Shown: one piece after another, positions 1 to 10,072 of the stretch
Layout: every line of letters starts with the position of its first letter
Numbering within the stretch: the first letter of the stretch is position 1
NCBI RefSeq assembly: GCF_000485595.1
Contig: NW_014577082.1
Span: 73,653 to 113,199, forward strand
Reading direction: 5' to 3'
Length of the DNA stretch: 39,547 bases
Source of the DNA: Priapulus caudatus
Taxonomy: Eukaryota; Priapulida; Priapulimorpha; Priapulimorphida; Priapulidae
Program-made: the position numbers and the translations under genes
The notes under the pieces: generated by a model
The model's input: only the letters and a program-made list of their open reading frames with translations
Database searches by the model: none
What the model was told of the DNA's origin: nothing

Positions 1-78
1 GTGTACTGACGTCATCGCGTCGTGACAGTGATGATGCGCTGCACAATATTAGATTCATATTTATAAATAATAATGATA

Positions 79-95
<17 letters not shown>
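1..95 (+). repeat. Copy of the intron sequence at 2980-3074
   Basis: The first ~95 bases are identical to 2980-3074, which begins two bases inside the intron after the exon ending at 2977. Identity stops inside the TAA microsatellite, after which the two places are unrelated. Either a local duplication or an assembly join made through the microsatellite. The second is more likely because the match starts at the very edge of the window and ends in a simple repeat. Confidence 0.85.

Positions 96-149
<54 letters not shown>
80..149. repeat. (TAA)n microsatellite
   Basis: Nearly pure TAA trinucleotide run of about 70 bases. A shorter version of the same run ends the sister copy near 3074. Confidence 0.95.
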
Positions 150-408
150 TGTAACTGATAAAATCACATCAGTCTAACAATATTAAATGAGAGCATGACT
201 CGTCCAACTTATTTTTTATATTCAGATTATGATTTTTATAAACTAGTTTCGGTGCCTTTGATCGAATATCAGCAATAGCACGCATGCGCAGTCTAGAGAT
301 CTTGACCCCGTGGTCAGACGGCTCCACTAGGCGGCGCGCCTTGTTCACGTAATAAGTTTTCAATTTAGCTGTAAATAATTCGTAATTTCTTCGGTGATTC
401 GCGCGTAG

Positions 409-502
409 GGTGAGCGATGAGAAGATGGACGAAACCAACAAAGCCATCAAGGCGGTTCGCGTCGGTGTGGCGCCCCTGGAGCAGTCGGCCCTTGACGCAC
501 AG
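409..502 (+). CDS. Orphan exon-like block, gene not recognised
   Basis: An open frame reading VSDEKMDETNKAIKAVRVGV and onward to SALDAQ lies between a GCGTAG acceptor and a CAG/GTAGAG donor. It is 94 nt (31 codons plus one base). GC content is higher than in the AT-rich flanks, as in the real exons downstream. The peptide is charged and does not resemble any gelsolin repeat, and it cannot be joined to the next exon (1158) to give a normal gelsolin sequence. It may belong to another gene or have been brought here by the join at the window start. No function is assigned. Confidence 0.4.
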
Positions 503-806
503 GTAGAGTGTAGAGTCACGTACGGAGACCAGCGGCCCGTTGTCAGAAACATCACGAGCCATTATGATTATTATAAATATAAAATATCATAACTTTAGCA
601 CGACGCTTCACTTTTTTAAGAGTGGAGAACTTCACTCAGTGAACTTTTACAAGTTCAGACATTTTGTTTTTATGATGGTTTTTATTTTGGTTTTACACTA
701 TTGGTATGCACGTCGCATCACGGTCAACTTTTGAATTGGGAACACGGCGTTTTGGGGACTGGAATACATAGAATACAATGGAATTCATTATCATCCCCAC
801 TACCAT

Positions 807-839
<33 letters not shown>

Positions 840-1157
840 AATCATTATCATCATCATCATCATCATCATCTATACTATAAGCGCCATGTGTGTATGTGCT
901 TGCACATAAGTCTTTATACTACTTAAAAAAAACTTTAATCACACCCATACGCGGCATGGGCACATGCGGAGGAAGCACGAGAGGTGTTTAAACTAAAGAC
1001 GTTCATGCTTACGGCATCTAGCTTTCCGTTAACTGGCTTTACGGGGTAAATGGCTGGCGAAGCAGTAAAGACGCGCGCTTAACAGCAGCTGGCACGAGCT
1101 AATGCCTCGTCCTATATTCACTATCCACATATGTACGCAACACATGTATGCGTGCAG
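503..1157. other. Non-coding stretch with an (ATC)n microsatellite
   Basis: AT-rich intron-like sequence. An ATC/ATT trinucleotide run occupies about 807-870. The last bases (CGTGCAG) form the acceptor of the first clear gelsolin exon. Nothing else is seen. Confidence 0.7.
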
Positions 1158-1256
1158 GACTGCTTCATCCTGGATTCTGGAAAGTCTGGCATCTTCGTCT
1201 GGATCGGCAAGCAGTCCAGCAACCAGGAGCGAGCAGCAGCGATGAAACACGCTTCG
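1158..1256 (+). CDS. Gelsolin exon: C-terminal half of repeat 3
   Basis: A 99-nt exon, phase 0 at both ends, between GTGCAG and GTGAGT. It encodes DCFILDSGKSGIFVWIGK followed by QSSNQERAAAMKHAS. The pattern 'CFILD..G.IFVWIGK..N..ER.AA..HA' is the classic core strand plus long helix of a gelsolin repeat. It joins exactly to the next exon to give the family linker KHAS-NYVTARDYPGW. Confidence 0.9.
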
Positions 1257-2257
1257 GTGAGTGTCGCACGTTCAGCATGGGGGATTCGTCAAGTAAACAC
1301 GCGATCGGACACTGGCCAGTGCACGAGTTTGAACACAGGGTATTTATACGCAGCGACATTTCAGCGCGCAACGCAATACAACGGCCACGAGATACCACAA
1401 CACCCATCTAATCTGGCACAGCTTGCATCTAAATGACGTGCCAGGCATCACGCCATACGACTCAAAACTAGTGCACACAATCTACGATTATTTAACGGAC
1501 CGAAGAAACTAACTAATTATGCAGCGCTTCAACGCAAACACTCACATAAAATTCAGCAGTCCGTGCACAGTCGTGCATCCTGACATTTATCGTTAGTAAG
1601 AAAACGGCCACAACCCTTTAACTAGATTATCGACGGCTTTTAATTTCGTGCCACTATATAGAAGACGTCACTGCTATGTCGCGTCAATGATTGTGAAAAC
1701 CCCGGAGGCGTTGTTATTAAAAATCAAGCCTATATTGTCAAACGCTATTGTTTGAGCACTACAGTCGCCTATTGTTGTCCATTGCGGATAGACACACGCT
1801 TGTCGTTCTTGATTTGTCGTCTTGATTGTCGTTCACGCTTGTCGTTCAGGATTTTCGTAAAGTTATAATACAGAATAAAAGCCAAACGCGAAAATGTCAT
1901 TCTCTAACATAACCTCAAGATTATATCCGTGGTTATATAGGAACCCTTTCACCACGGCCTTTGCCGATCATTCACGGGTTACGTCATGTTATATAGCACT
2001 GCCCAAGCGTTCCCTAACAAGATCCGCGGCGACATACATAGAGTGTGACCCGTGTAAACCTTTCCTGCTATTACCGATATAGTGTTGATCTATTTTCATT
2101 CGATTTACCTCGCCTACTCTTCCTACTAATGTTTAGTGAACATGACAGCGCTCCCGCGATAGGTCCATAGTGGTTGCCAAGCAGCGCGGCGCGGGAGAAG
2201 TGGGCGGGCCATCTTACGCGCCTAATCAATATACGTGGCGATGATATTGTTCCACAG

Positions 2258-2420
2258 AACTACGTCACGGCCCGTGATTACCCTGGCTGGACCCCGGTGA
2301 CCCGCGTCATTGATGGCGCCGAGCCGGCTATGTTCAGGCAATACTTCAATTCATGGACCCGTCAGGAGCACCATTCGGCCGTGCTGGGAGCAAACGTGTC
2401 CGTGGGAGAGGTGCTGGAAG
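2258..2420 (+). CDS. Gelsolin exon: repeat 3-4 linker
   Basis: A 163-nt exon, phase 0 in and phase 1 out, between TTCCACAG and GTACGC. It begins NYVTARDYPGWTPVTRVIDG and continues AEPAMFRQYFNSW. 'YP..TPVTRV..G.EP..F.QYF..W' is the standard segment closing repeat 3. The following residues up to VGEVLE are less conserved linker. An acceptor further upstream would add residues that do not resemble the family. Confidence 0.9.
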
Positions 2421-2456
2421 GTACGCGTGAATCTATTTCACTGTGTCTCCCTCCCA

Positions 2457-2469
2457 CCTCTCGCTCTCG

Positions 2470-2531
<62 letters not shown>

Positions 2532-2628
2532 GTCTCTCTATCGCGCTCTCTCTCTCGCTCTCTCTCTCTTTCTGTCTGTCTCTCTATCGCGCTCTCTCTC
2601 TCGCTCTCTCTCTCACTCTATCTATCTT

Positions 2629-2692
<64 letters not shown>

Positions 2693-2736
2693 CCTATCTA
2701 TCTATCTTCCTATCTATCTATCACCCCCTTTCTCTT
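2457..2736. repeat. (CT)n and (CTAT)n microsatellite
   Basis: A CT-rich run with two near-identical imperfect blocks is followed by a pure CTAT tetranucleotide run from about 2617. It lies in the intron just after the exon ending at 2420. The long serine/leucine open frames through it are repeat artefacts. Confidence 0.95.
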
Positions 2737-2840
2737 TCTTTTTCATTATATATAATTAAATATATGTGCGTGCATGCGTGTGCGTGTGATCGTGTATCAT
2801 GACGGATAGCTAACGTATTTATCCTGATATTAAATTCTAG

Positions 2841-2977
2841 ACACTGCACCTGAATCCGTTAAGGAGCTTCCAACGATCTCCAAGAGAAGGAAGAGAATTT
2901 TCAACTGGGGTCCTCTCGCGAAGCACGGCGGCAGAGCCTGTGGCTTCATGCCGGACGACGGAACCGGAAACGTCGAG
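2841..2977 (+). CDS. Gelsolin exon: linker and start of repeat 4
   Basis: A 137-nt exon, phase 1 in and phase 0 out, between TTCTAG and GTGTGT. With the donor base from the previous exon it reads DTAPESVKELPTISKRRKRI and ends CGFMPDDGTGNVE. The basic KRRKR stretch is an insertion-like linker feature. 'MPDDGTGNVE' immediately before IWRI is the usual opening of gelsolin repeat 4 and includes family Ca2+-site neighbours. Confidence 0.9.
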
Positions 2978-3101
2978 GTGTGTACTGACGTCATCGCGTC
3001 GTGACAGTGATGATGCGCTGCACAATATTAGATTCATATTTATAAATAATAATGATAATATAATAATAATAATATAATTGATATATAATAATCAAATACA
3101 G

Positions 3102-3260
3102 ATCTGGCGCATCCACAAGTTCAAGATGGTTCCGCTGGAGCCGGATCAGTACGGATTCTTCTGCGGCGGTGACAGCTACGTCATCAAGTACTCCTACCGC
3201 AAAAAGCTGAAGGAGGGCAAGAAGAGCAAGAAGGAGAACTACATCATCTACTTCTGGCAG
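3102..3260 (+). CDS. Gelsolin exon: repeat 4 core
   Basis: A 159-nt exon, phase 0 at both ends, between AATACAG and GTCCGA. It encodes IWRIHKFKMVPLEPDQYGFF, then CGGDSYVIKYSYRKK, a lysine-rich loop, and NYIIYFWQ. 'IWRI...VP...YG.F..GDSY.I.Y.Y' and 'YIIYFWQ' are the strongest family signatures. The KKLKEGKKSKKE loop replaces a short turn in typical members. The exon is GC-rich against AT-rich flanking introns. Confidence 0.95.
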
Positions 3261-3959
3261 GTCCGAGACCTAACATGGTGATACCCCGCGTTAAGAAAGT
3301 AATGCGTTCCAGAAAAAATCGTCCGTAACGCGAAATTCCGTAACGCGAATCACGCGTGAAATGGGAGGTTTTTGGATGTACAACCGTTGTTTCCTTTAAA
3401 AAAATTTCGAAAATGTTAATTTTCGTTTGCTATCGCGAGTAAAAGGGGCTTAATCTCCGATATGAGCGTGGACGAATTTACGTAAGCCGAGTTATCGTAA
3501 CGTGGAGTGTCGCTGCGCGTTAATCGTGCCGTAGATTAGACGAAAATATGGGGGTGTGGTTTATATCGGGAAAATCTGTCGGAGCAATTCTATAAATTCA
3601 ATTCTATTCTATTCAATATATAATCAAAACTAACTATTGCGGTTTCTGATTAAACATTGAGACTTGTGATTAATGCTGAGACTGCTGATTCTGTGGAAAC
3701 AATTCTCTATACACTTCTAAAATTCAAAAAAAATTTAATCAAAATTAAATAATTATAAGGCGCTCCACTTTCATACGGATGGGAAGTACGTGTATGTGAG
3801 CGACACTCGTAAAAAAATCTCAGTCGACATCGCTAAAATAACTAAAGCATAACTTAATACTTTCCATTCCTATATTATAGCAGACGTCATTAATGTGATA
3901 ATGGTTAGTTCAGCTAGCAGGATTTTGATTGCGTGTCGGGTTTTTTCTTGCTACCGTAG
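3261..3959. other. Intron without recognised features
   Basis: AT-rich intron sequence ending in a T-rich tract and the acceptor CTACCGTAG. No repeat or gene is seen. Confidence 0.6.
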
Positions 3960-4046
3960 GGTAAAGAAAGCAGCCAGGACGAGAAGGCTGTGTCTGCATT
4001 TAGCGCGGTGAAACTGGATGACGAACTAGGTGGCGCTGCAGTGCAG
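3960..4046 (+). CDS. Gelsolin exon: repeat 4 long helix
   Basis: An 87-nt exon, phase 0, between CCGTAG and GTTAGT. It encodes GKESSQDEKAVSAFSAVKLD followed by DELGGAAVQ. '(W)QG..SSQDE...SA..A..LD.ELGG..VQ' is diagnostic for gelsolin repeat 4 (repeat 1 of the second half). Joined to the exon ending at 3260 it gives FWQGKESSQDE with no gap. Confidence 0.95.
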
Positions 4047-4256
4047 GTTAGTCTCTGCGTTCGCTGTCGTTCAGTAGAGTACAATTAACGATAGGTGCTG
4101 TGAATTCACACGCTATTCCTGCAGCTATTGTGTTTGTTCTACATCGGTCAATTGCCAAATGTATTCATGTGTACACTTGACTGTTGATTACTCGTGGAAC
4201 ACATCGTGTAAAATGTAAATAAGACAACAACGAACCCCTTAATTACGAAACGTACG

Positions 4257-4497
4257 CGCACACACGTTCACTCACGCACATCACACACACACACAACACA
4301 CACACACACCACACACACACACAACACACACACACACACACACACACCACACACACACACACATTCACACATCCACCCACACACAGCACGCACGCACGCA
4401 CCGCACGCACGCACGCACGCACGCACAACACAACACACACACACACATACACACACACACACATACACATACGCACACACACACACACACACACACT
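4257..4497. repeat. (AC)n microsatellite
   Basis: About 240 bases of CA/AC dinucleotide with interruptions and a GCAC/ACGC subtract near 4387-4427. The cysteine/valine open frames on the minus strand are artefacts of it. Confidence 0.95.
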
Positions 4498-4532
4498 GAT
4501 ATAATAAACTATAACATTTAAATTGATTTCAG

Positions 4533-4604
4533 ATCCGCGTTGTTCAAGGTCGGGAACCGGAGCATTTCCTGACCATCTTCAAAGGAAGAATGGTTGTCCT
4601 CATG
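4533..4604 (+). CDS. Gelsolin exon: end of repeat 4
   Basis: A 72-nt exon, phase 0, between GATTTCAG and GTAATG. It encodes IRVVQGREPEHFLTIFKGRM then VVLM. 'RVVQG.EP.HFL..F.G.MV' is the conserved final strand and helix of a gelsolin repeat. It follows AAVQ of the previous exon directly. Confidence 0.93.
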
Positions 4605-4901
4605 GTAATGTCACAAAGATGTCCTAGTTTTATCCTTCATCATAGTTATACGCTATAGTGCACAATTGGATAATAGCTTCAGTGGAGAAATACGAAATAT
4701 TTTGGTCTCCGATTCTCTCTAAACTTCCACGTGAAGCTAAAACTACATCGACTACATCGTTAATTATTTTAATTCAACATTTTGGCGTAGCAAGGGTTTC
4801 TCGATTTTACAACATCAGTTGGATGCACTTTGCAATGCAATGATCGCTGTAACACGATTCGTTGCGTGCTTCCTAACACTACGCGCACTCTGCGTGTGTA
4901 G

Positions 4902-5015
4902 GGTGGCAAGGCGAGCGGCTTTAAGAATATACACGATCACGACACGTTTGACGTTGACGGCACCCGCCTCTTCCACGTCCGAGGAAGTACGGAAACCAAC
5001 ACCAGAGCTCTGCAG
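4902..5015 (+). CDS. Gelsolin exon: start of repeat 5
   Basis: A 114-nt exon, phase 0, between GTGTAG and GTACAA. It encodes GGKASGFKNIHDHDTFDVDG then TRLFHVRGSTETNTRALQ. 'GG..........TRLF.VRG....NTRA.QV' is the usual repeat 4-5 linker and first strand of repeat 5. Confidence 0.93.
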
Positions 5016-5211
5016 GTACAATCAGCCGCGAAGGCCTGCGTAACACAAACACACCGCGGAATCCCTAGCGCTTCTCTAGGCGGCTTCTCTATAGAGAACT
5101 GCATTTCACATTTGATGTACACGTGTCCTCTTTCGTCCACGCCAAAGTTAACGTAATATCATGTTAGAAGAAATATACTATTTTGTAATATGCTATTTAT
5201 ATTACAGTTAT

Positions 5212-5249
5212 GATACACTAGTCACTAGTGTATTTACAATAATTGTAAA
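5212..5249. repeat. Two adjacent short perfect palindromes
   Basis: ATACACTAGT-C-ACTAGTGTAT is followed directly by TTTACAATAATTGTAAA. Both sit in the intron between the exons ending at 5015 and starting at 5357. No function is assigned. Confidence 0.6.
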
Positions 5250-5356
5250 TATGATGTTAGGTGGCCGTACATTTGCTTTCTATGCGGACATCGAGAGGGG
5301 TGTTTTTTTTAAAGCACTGCCTATCATGGAGTCTGATTTCACCCGTTTGTGTTTAG

Positions 5357-5440
5357 GTTGCTGAAGTGCCAGACTCGCTAAACTCTGAGGATGTCTTTGT
5401 GCTTGAGACTCCTTCTAACACTTTCGTGTGGCAAGGAAAG
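5357..5440 (+). CDS. Gelsolin exon: repeat 5 core
   Basis: An 84-nt exon, phase 0, between GTTTAG and GTAGGT. It encodes VAEVPDSLNSEDVFVLETPS then NTFVWQGK. 'V.....SLNS.D.FVL.TPS...VW.GK' matches the central strands of repeat 5. Confidence 0.93.
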
Positions 5441-6111
5441 GTAGGTTTTGGTTGTATATTTTACTGCGGTATCGTGTCACAAAATTCAGAAACGTTAAAT
5501 ATTACGTATTATACATCGGGAGCTCACCACGAGTTTAGGTTAACATTAAAGGTATCTAGTTCTTGCTATTGCACATTATTTTCCTTATGATTCACGAAAT
5601 ACTATGTTTATTGTTAGGCGATTGACAATATTAATTGAAATGCGCGTCATAAGATATACTCTTTTGATTAGAAATGTGATTTTCCTTCCAAGACCATTGC
5701 ATTTTGTTGATTAATCAACAATACTAATCTATCGATACAACAAACTTTTTTATATAATAGTATATATATATTTATATATATATATATATCCCATAGAGCG
5801 AGCTTTCGTCATAACTTCTCCTCTTTATGCTATTGACAGAATAGCCTGAATATATAATTATATATATATATTCTATACGTCAAAAAATAACGCCTAATAA
5901 ACCATGAAATTCTATCGATATATCAGTATTGATTTAGAACAGCACCTATTCAAAATCAATACTGAAATATCGATACGCTCTTTATTGATTAAGCTTGCAA
6001 TCGTGCTCGCAGTAGCGTACGTATATCAGCTGCCTGCATTCATTTATTACTGATATGTCGATACGTGGTTAGTTAATCATTGTAAGCGTGCTGTGTTCGC
6101 CACGCGCGCAG
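5441..6111. other. AT-rich intron with microsatellite and hairpin
   Basis: Intron with a TA run at about 5758-5788. A strong inverted repeat lies at 5913-5975: TATCGATATATCAGTATTGA on the left pairs with TCAATACTGAAATATCGATA on the right around a loop of about 17 bases. This could be a small fold-back element remnant. The rest shows nothing. Confidence 0.65.
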
Positions 6112-6264
6112 GGCTGCATCGATGTGGAGCGTCAGATGGGATTCAATCTGGCAGGAATTGTATCTCCTGGTGGTGAGGCCGTGTCCTTGGAGGAGGGAGA
6201 GGAGCCCGAGGAGTTCTGGATCTGTCTCGGAGGTTACGGCGAGTATCCGTCGAAGCACGATTGG
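6112..6264 (+). CDS. Gelsolin exon: end of repeat 5
   Basis: A 153-nt exon, phase 0, between GCGCAG and GTGAGT. It encodes GCIDVERQMGFNLAGIVSPG, then GEAVSLEEGEEPEEFWICLG and GYGEYPSKHDW. 'V.EG.EPEEFW..LGG..EY.S' is the classic C-terminus of gelsolin repeat 5. The next exon should open repeat 6. Confidence 0.94.
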
Positions 6265-6416
6265 GTGAGTGACGAAGATGATGTATATCTTGTAATCTCT
6301 ATCTACCTCTCGCTCTCTTTTTCTCTATCCATGCATCATATCATGTTATCAAGCTTAGGCTACTATCCATTTTGCGATCACACACCCGCGCGCGCGACGC
6401 ATACAAACAAGCACAC

Positions 6417-6424
6417 GCGTGCGC

Positions 6425-6462
<38 letters not shown>

Positions 6463-6472
6463 CAACACACCA

Positions 6473-6503
<31 letters not shown>

Positions 6504-6537
6504 CACAACACACACACACACACACACAGCACACACA
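6417..6537. repeat. (AC)n microsatellite
   Basis: About 120 bases of CA dinucleotide with a few AAC and CCAC interruptions. It lies in the large intron after the exon ending at 6264. Confidence 0.95.
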
Positions 6538-7004
6538 TATATACGCTGCGCGTTTGTTACACAGCACGCACATTCCCGCCATAGGACACTCATTCGCCAA
6601 AATCACACGCAAACGTCACGTACACTCAGTACGGGACACGCACAGTGCATACGCGCACGTCTGCATGCACTCACGCTCTTCATTTTACTTTCTCTTACGC
6701 TGATTCTAATCTCGCATTCTGCTTCTCTCTCGCACACTCCCACTCTCGAATGTATTTCGTGACGGCAATCGCGGCGGAAGTCTTATTAAACTACACAGAG
6801 ACACGCCGGCTCAGACGCGCAACTGTTGATATCAGCTCTTACATAAATTACTACGTACGTAACACACGCCTATACGCTCGCTTCCTGCTTGCAGCGAGAA
6901 CCCACGCGCCGCTGCCACGCGCGATCTTCCAGGTCGCACGTTCGCGTCAACAAGAGGCCTGCAACGCGCGAGCGAGATCGAGAGTTGGCAAGCGCGAAGG
7001 CCAA

Positions 7005-8655
7005 GGTAAGTAGGCAATGTACATGGTAAAGTAAGGAAGTATGGGTAAAGGTAAAGTAAGGGCGTAAAGTAAGGGAGTATTGGGTAAAGGTAAAGTAAGG
7101 GTAAAGTAAGAGATGGTATAATAGGTAGCTAAGAGTATGAAGGTAAGTAGCTAAAGTAAGCGAGTATGGTACAGGTAAAGTAAGGTAAAGGTAAAGTAAG
7201 CGGCTAAAGTAAGGAGTATAGCGTAAAGGTAAGTAAGCGGTAAAGTAAAGAGTATGGGCTAAAGGTAAAGTAAGGGTAAAGCTAAGGGAGTATGGGTAAA
7301 GGGTAAAGTAAGGGGTAAAGCGCTAAAGTAAGGGTATAGCTTAAGCGAGTATGGTAAAGATCAAAGTAAGCGTAAAGGTACGAGTAAGGGTAAAGTTAAG
7401 GAGTATGGGTAAAGGTAAGAGTGAAGGGGTAAAGTAAGCGAGTAAGGGTAAAGTAAGGAGTATGGGTAAAGGTATAAGTAAGCGCCTAAAGTAAGGGTTG
7501 GCGTAAAGGTAAAGTAAGGGTAAATGGTAAAGTATGTGTAAAGGTAATAGTAAGGGTAAAGTAAAGAGTAAGGGTACAAGGGTAAAGTAAGAGTAAGGCG
7601 TAAGGTAAAGTCAGGGTAAAGCCAAAGTAAGGAGTAAGGCGTAAGAGGTACATAGTAAGGGTAAAGTAAGGAGTAAGCGTAGGTAAGTACGGGCATATAA
7701 AGTATACGTAAGCGTAAAGTAAGGTAAACTAGAGTTAAGGGGTAAAGTAAGCAGTAAGGGTAAAGTAAGGGTAAAGGGTAAAGTAAATGAAGGGTAAAGG
7801 AATAATGGGTATAGTAAGAGTAAGGGTATGGTAAGGTAAGTAAGGGTAAGTTAAGATGTATGGCGGCTAAGCCGCTAAGCTAAGGGCTAAGTAAGGAGTA
7901 AGGCTCTAAAGTAAAGTAAGTGCGTTAAAGGTCAAAAGTAAGGGTAAAATAAGGAGTATGGCAAAAAGTAAACGGTAAAGTACAGTATGCGAAGCTACTA
8001 AGGTTAGGTTAAAGTAAGGAGTAAGAGTAATAAGTTAAAGTATAAGGAGTAAGGGTAAGGCTAAAGCTACGAGGATAATTGGTAAAGGTTAAAGTAAGGG
8101 TAAGCAGTAGGGAGTAAGGCTGTAAAGGTACAAGTACGCCGGTAAAGTAAGGAGTAAGCAGGTAAAGCGTAAAATAAGTCCGGCTAAAGTTAAGGAGTAA
8201 GGGTAAGGCTAAAGTAAGGGATAAAGTTATGGAGTAAGCGTAAAGGTAAAGTAAGGATAAAGCGTAAGACAGAGTAGTTGGGTAAAGGTAAAGTAAGGGC
8301 AAAGTAAGGAAGTAAGGGTAAAAGTAAAGTAAGGGTAAAGTAAGGCAGTATCGCGTTAAAGCCGTAATAAGTACATGCGGTAAAGAAAGGGAGTATGCGC
8401 TGTAAAGTAAAGGCTAAAGTTAAGGTAAAATGTAATAGTAAGGAGTAATTCGGAAAGGTAAAGTAAGCGGTAAAGTAAGGAGTATGTTAAAGGCTTAAAG
8501 GTAAAGTAAGGGTAAAGATAAAGTAAAGGTTAAAGTAGAGGAGTAAGGGTAAGAGCTTAAAGCTACGCGGTAAAGTAAGGCAGTAAGGTAGTAAAGCGTA
8601 AAGTAAGTGCTAAAGTAAGGAGTAAAGGTAAATGTAAAGTAATGGGAGTAAGACC
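7005..8655. repeat. Minisatellite of GTAAAG/GTAAGG units, long form
   Basis: About 1.65 kb built from GGTAAAGTAAGG and AGGAGTAAGGGTAAAG motifs, with many single-base insertions and deletions. The same repeat occupies only ~190 bp at 27676-27866, before the same exon. Leucine/tyrosine-rich open frames on the minus strand are artefacts. Confidence 0.93.
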
Positions 8656-8699
8656 GATGCCAAGGACGTGAGCGGTGGGGCTGTGATATGAGGGCGCAG

Positions 8700-8742
8700 C
8701 AAGGTGTGGTTCCGTCAGAGGTGCAACCTCTACGAGGCGCAG
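8700..8742 (+). CDS. Candidate start-of-repeat-6 exon, copy A
   Basis: It lies between GCGCAG and GTAGTT, right after the minisatellite. One frame contains CNLYEA, comparable to the 'P+L+E' strand opening repeat 6, but that frame does not follow in phase from the exon ending at 6264. The sister copy (27911-27949) differs by indels, so the true reading cannot be settled here. Confidence 0.35.
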
Positions 8743-9124
8743 GTAGTTCACTTGGCACACTGTACGGATTGGCCCCGTCGCCGCGAATCTCTATCTGCTT
8801 CTAATTGTGCGCGTCCAGCTCCTATTTGCGGCCAGATGTCGCTGATGACGTTCAATATTCCGGTCGCCTAATTTTGGAGGTCGGTGGCAAGACGATACGT
8901 GATTCGAATCTGGTGGTCTTACTGTATCGATAAATTAATGCCTTCTTAGGTGTCGTGCGTGACTTCCTATTGCATCGCTTTATAACTACATGGTAGTATG
9001 GCAATGTTGTCTGCTAAGATGCGCCTAACCATTAGCTTAGACCATGCTCCTTCCTCCTATCAATGTTCGAGACAAAAAAAAATCCTTACTTTTCCTTACT
9101 CAAACCACCGATTTCTTTTCGCAG

Positions 9125-9174
9125 GATCTGATGGTGATGACGTCACTGATTACTGGACAGTGGAGCAGATCGGA
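9125..9174 (+). CDS. Repeat 6 'DDVMILD' exon, copy A (frame broken)
   Basis: This corresponds to the 48-nt exon at 28283-28330, with one base lost (GATCTGATGG against GATCTTGATGG) and extra bases inserted. The frame is therefore not maintained. Splice sites TTCGCAG and GTAATG are still present. Flanking intron shows the same kind of indels, which points to sequencing error rather than selection. Confidence 0.7.
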
Positions 9175-9380
9175 GTAATGTTGATGGTTACATCGGACTC
9201 GTCTCCCGTCTGTCATTGCTAAAATGCGTGCCGCTCCGCGATTTTCTTCTTACAGCCCATTTTCACCATCCCTATGCTTAACGTACGTTATTAATTATAA
9301 ATTCGTTATAGTGTTGTTATATTAACTATTATGTGGTTGCTCATTCTTTATTTTAATCTCTCGACCACTTGGCGTCGCAG

Positions 9381-9454
9381 CATCTACATATAGGCCGTTG
9401 GCAAGGGATCACCAACCCGAGGAACGAAAGAAGGGATATTGATCCTGGGCTGTG
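9381..9454 (+). CDS. Repeat 6 'IYIWVGKG' exon, copy A (frame broken)
   Basis: This corresponds to the clean 66-nt exon at 28519-28584 but is 74 nt long through small insertions. The IYIWVGKG core is disrupted. Acceptor GTCGCAG and donor GTAGGC are kept. Confidence 0.7.
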
Positions 9455-9742
9455 GTAGGCTATCATGTCTAATTGTTTATTTTTGGAAGCGGTGCACAAT
9501 ATCCACCTTGAATAAAGGAAGGCGTGGAGTATGAACATCCATTAAAGCCATTACCTGCGTTGTGCGTCAAACTAGAACATTACTACAGCACTTTGCTGGT
9601 CGCGAGATGACCGGCGACAAGACATGGTCGTCACGAATTCACACCGTTTCCAAACTATATAATGCAGCTATTATTAACCCAGTTTTCACGTTTGAGTGTG
9701 CGACAATGGGACGAACTAAAGCAAATGAATCATAGTGATGTC

Positions 9743-9816
9743 GATATATATAATATATAAATATATATAAATATACATAATATATATATAACTATAATAT
9801 ATAGTATATCATATAT

Positions 9817-9851
<35 letters not shown>

Positions 9852-9866
9852 CTATATATATATATT
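9743..9866. repeat. (AT)n microsatellite, copy A
   Basis: TA/ATA run ahead of the last large gelsolin exon. The equivalent run in copy C is at 28858-28982. Confidence 0.9.
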
Positions 9867-9940
9867 ATGCCTTGTCGTCGTACAGCAGTTTCGCATCCTT
9901 TGCATACGCAACTATACAGAACGCATTTCTCTCGCCGTAG

Positions 9941-10072
9941 CAATATAAGAGCAGAGCCAACGCGGGCGCAAGGATGAAGATGCCGTCGTCTTCGAGATCC
10001 AAGCAAGGTCACGAGCCGGACACGGTTCGTTGGCCTACTTCGAGTCATGACGCCGACAAGCGCATGTGGGGG
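9941..10072 (+). CDS. Last large gelsolin exon, copy A (frame broken)
   Basis: Same exon as 25819-25944 but 132 nt instead of 126, with scattered insertions and substitutions around EIKQGHEPDT. Acceptor CGCCGTAG and donor GTCAGT are retained. The error pattern is equal in exon and intron. Confidence 0.75.

Noticed and set aside
2443-2802. Long Ser/Leu-rich and Tyr/Ile-rich open frames
   Set aside because: They are translations of the CT and CTAT microsatellite and overlap in all three frames.
4243-4494. Cys/Val-rich open frames on the minus strand (also at 6341-6612)
   Set aside because: Products of the AC dinucleotide repeats, with no splice or homology support.
7361-8758. Leu/Tyr/Pro-rich minus-strand open frames (also 27585-27964)
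   Set aside because: They come from the GTAAAG/GTAAGG minisatellite read in reverse.
9941-10072. Treating copy A as a true gelsolin pseudogene
   Set aside because: Indels are as common in the flanking introns as in the exons, and copies B and C each read correctly at different places, which favours sequence error.
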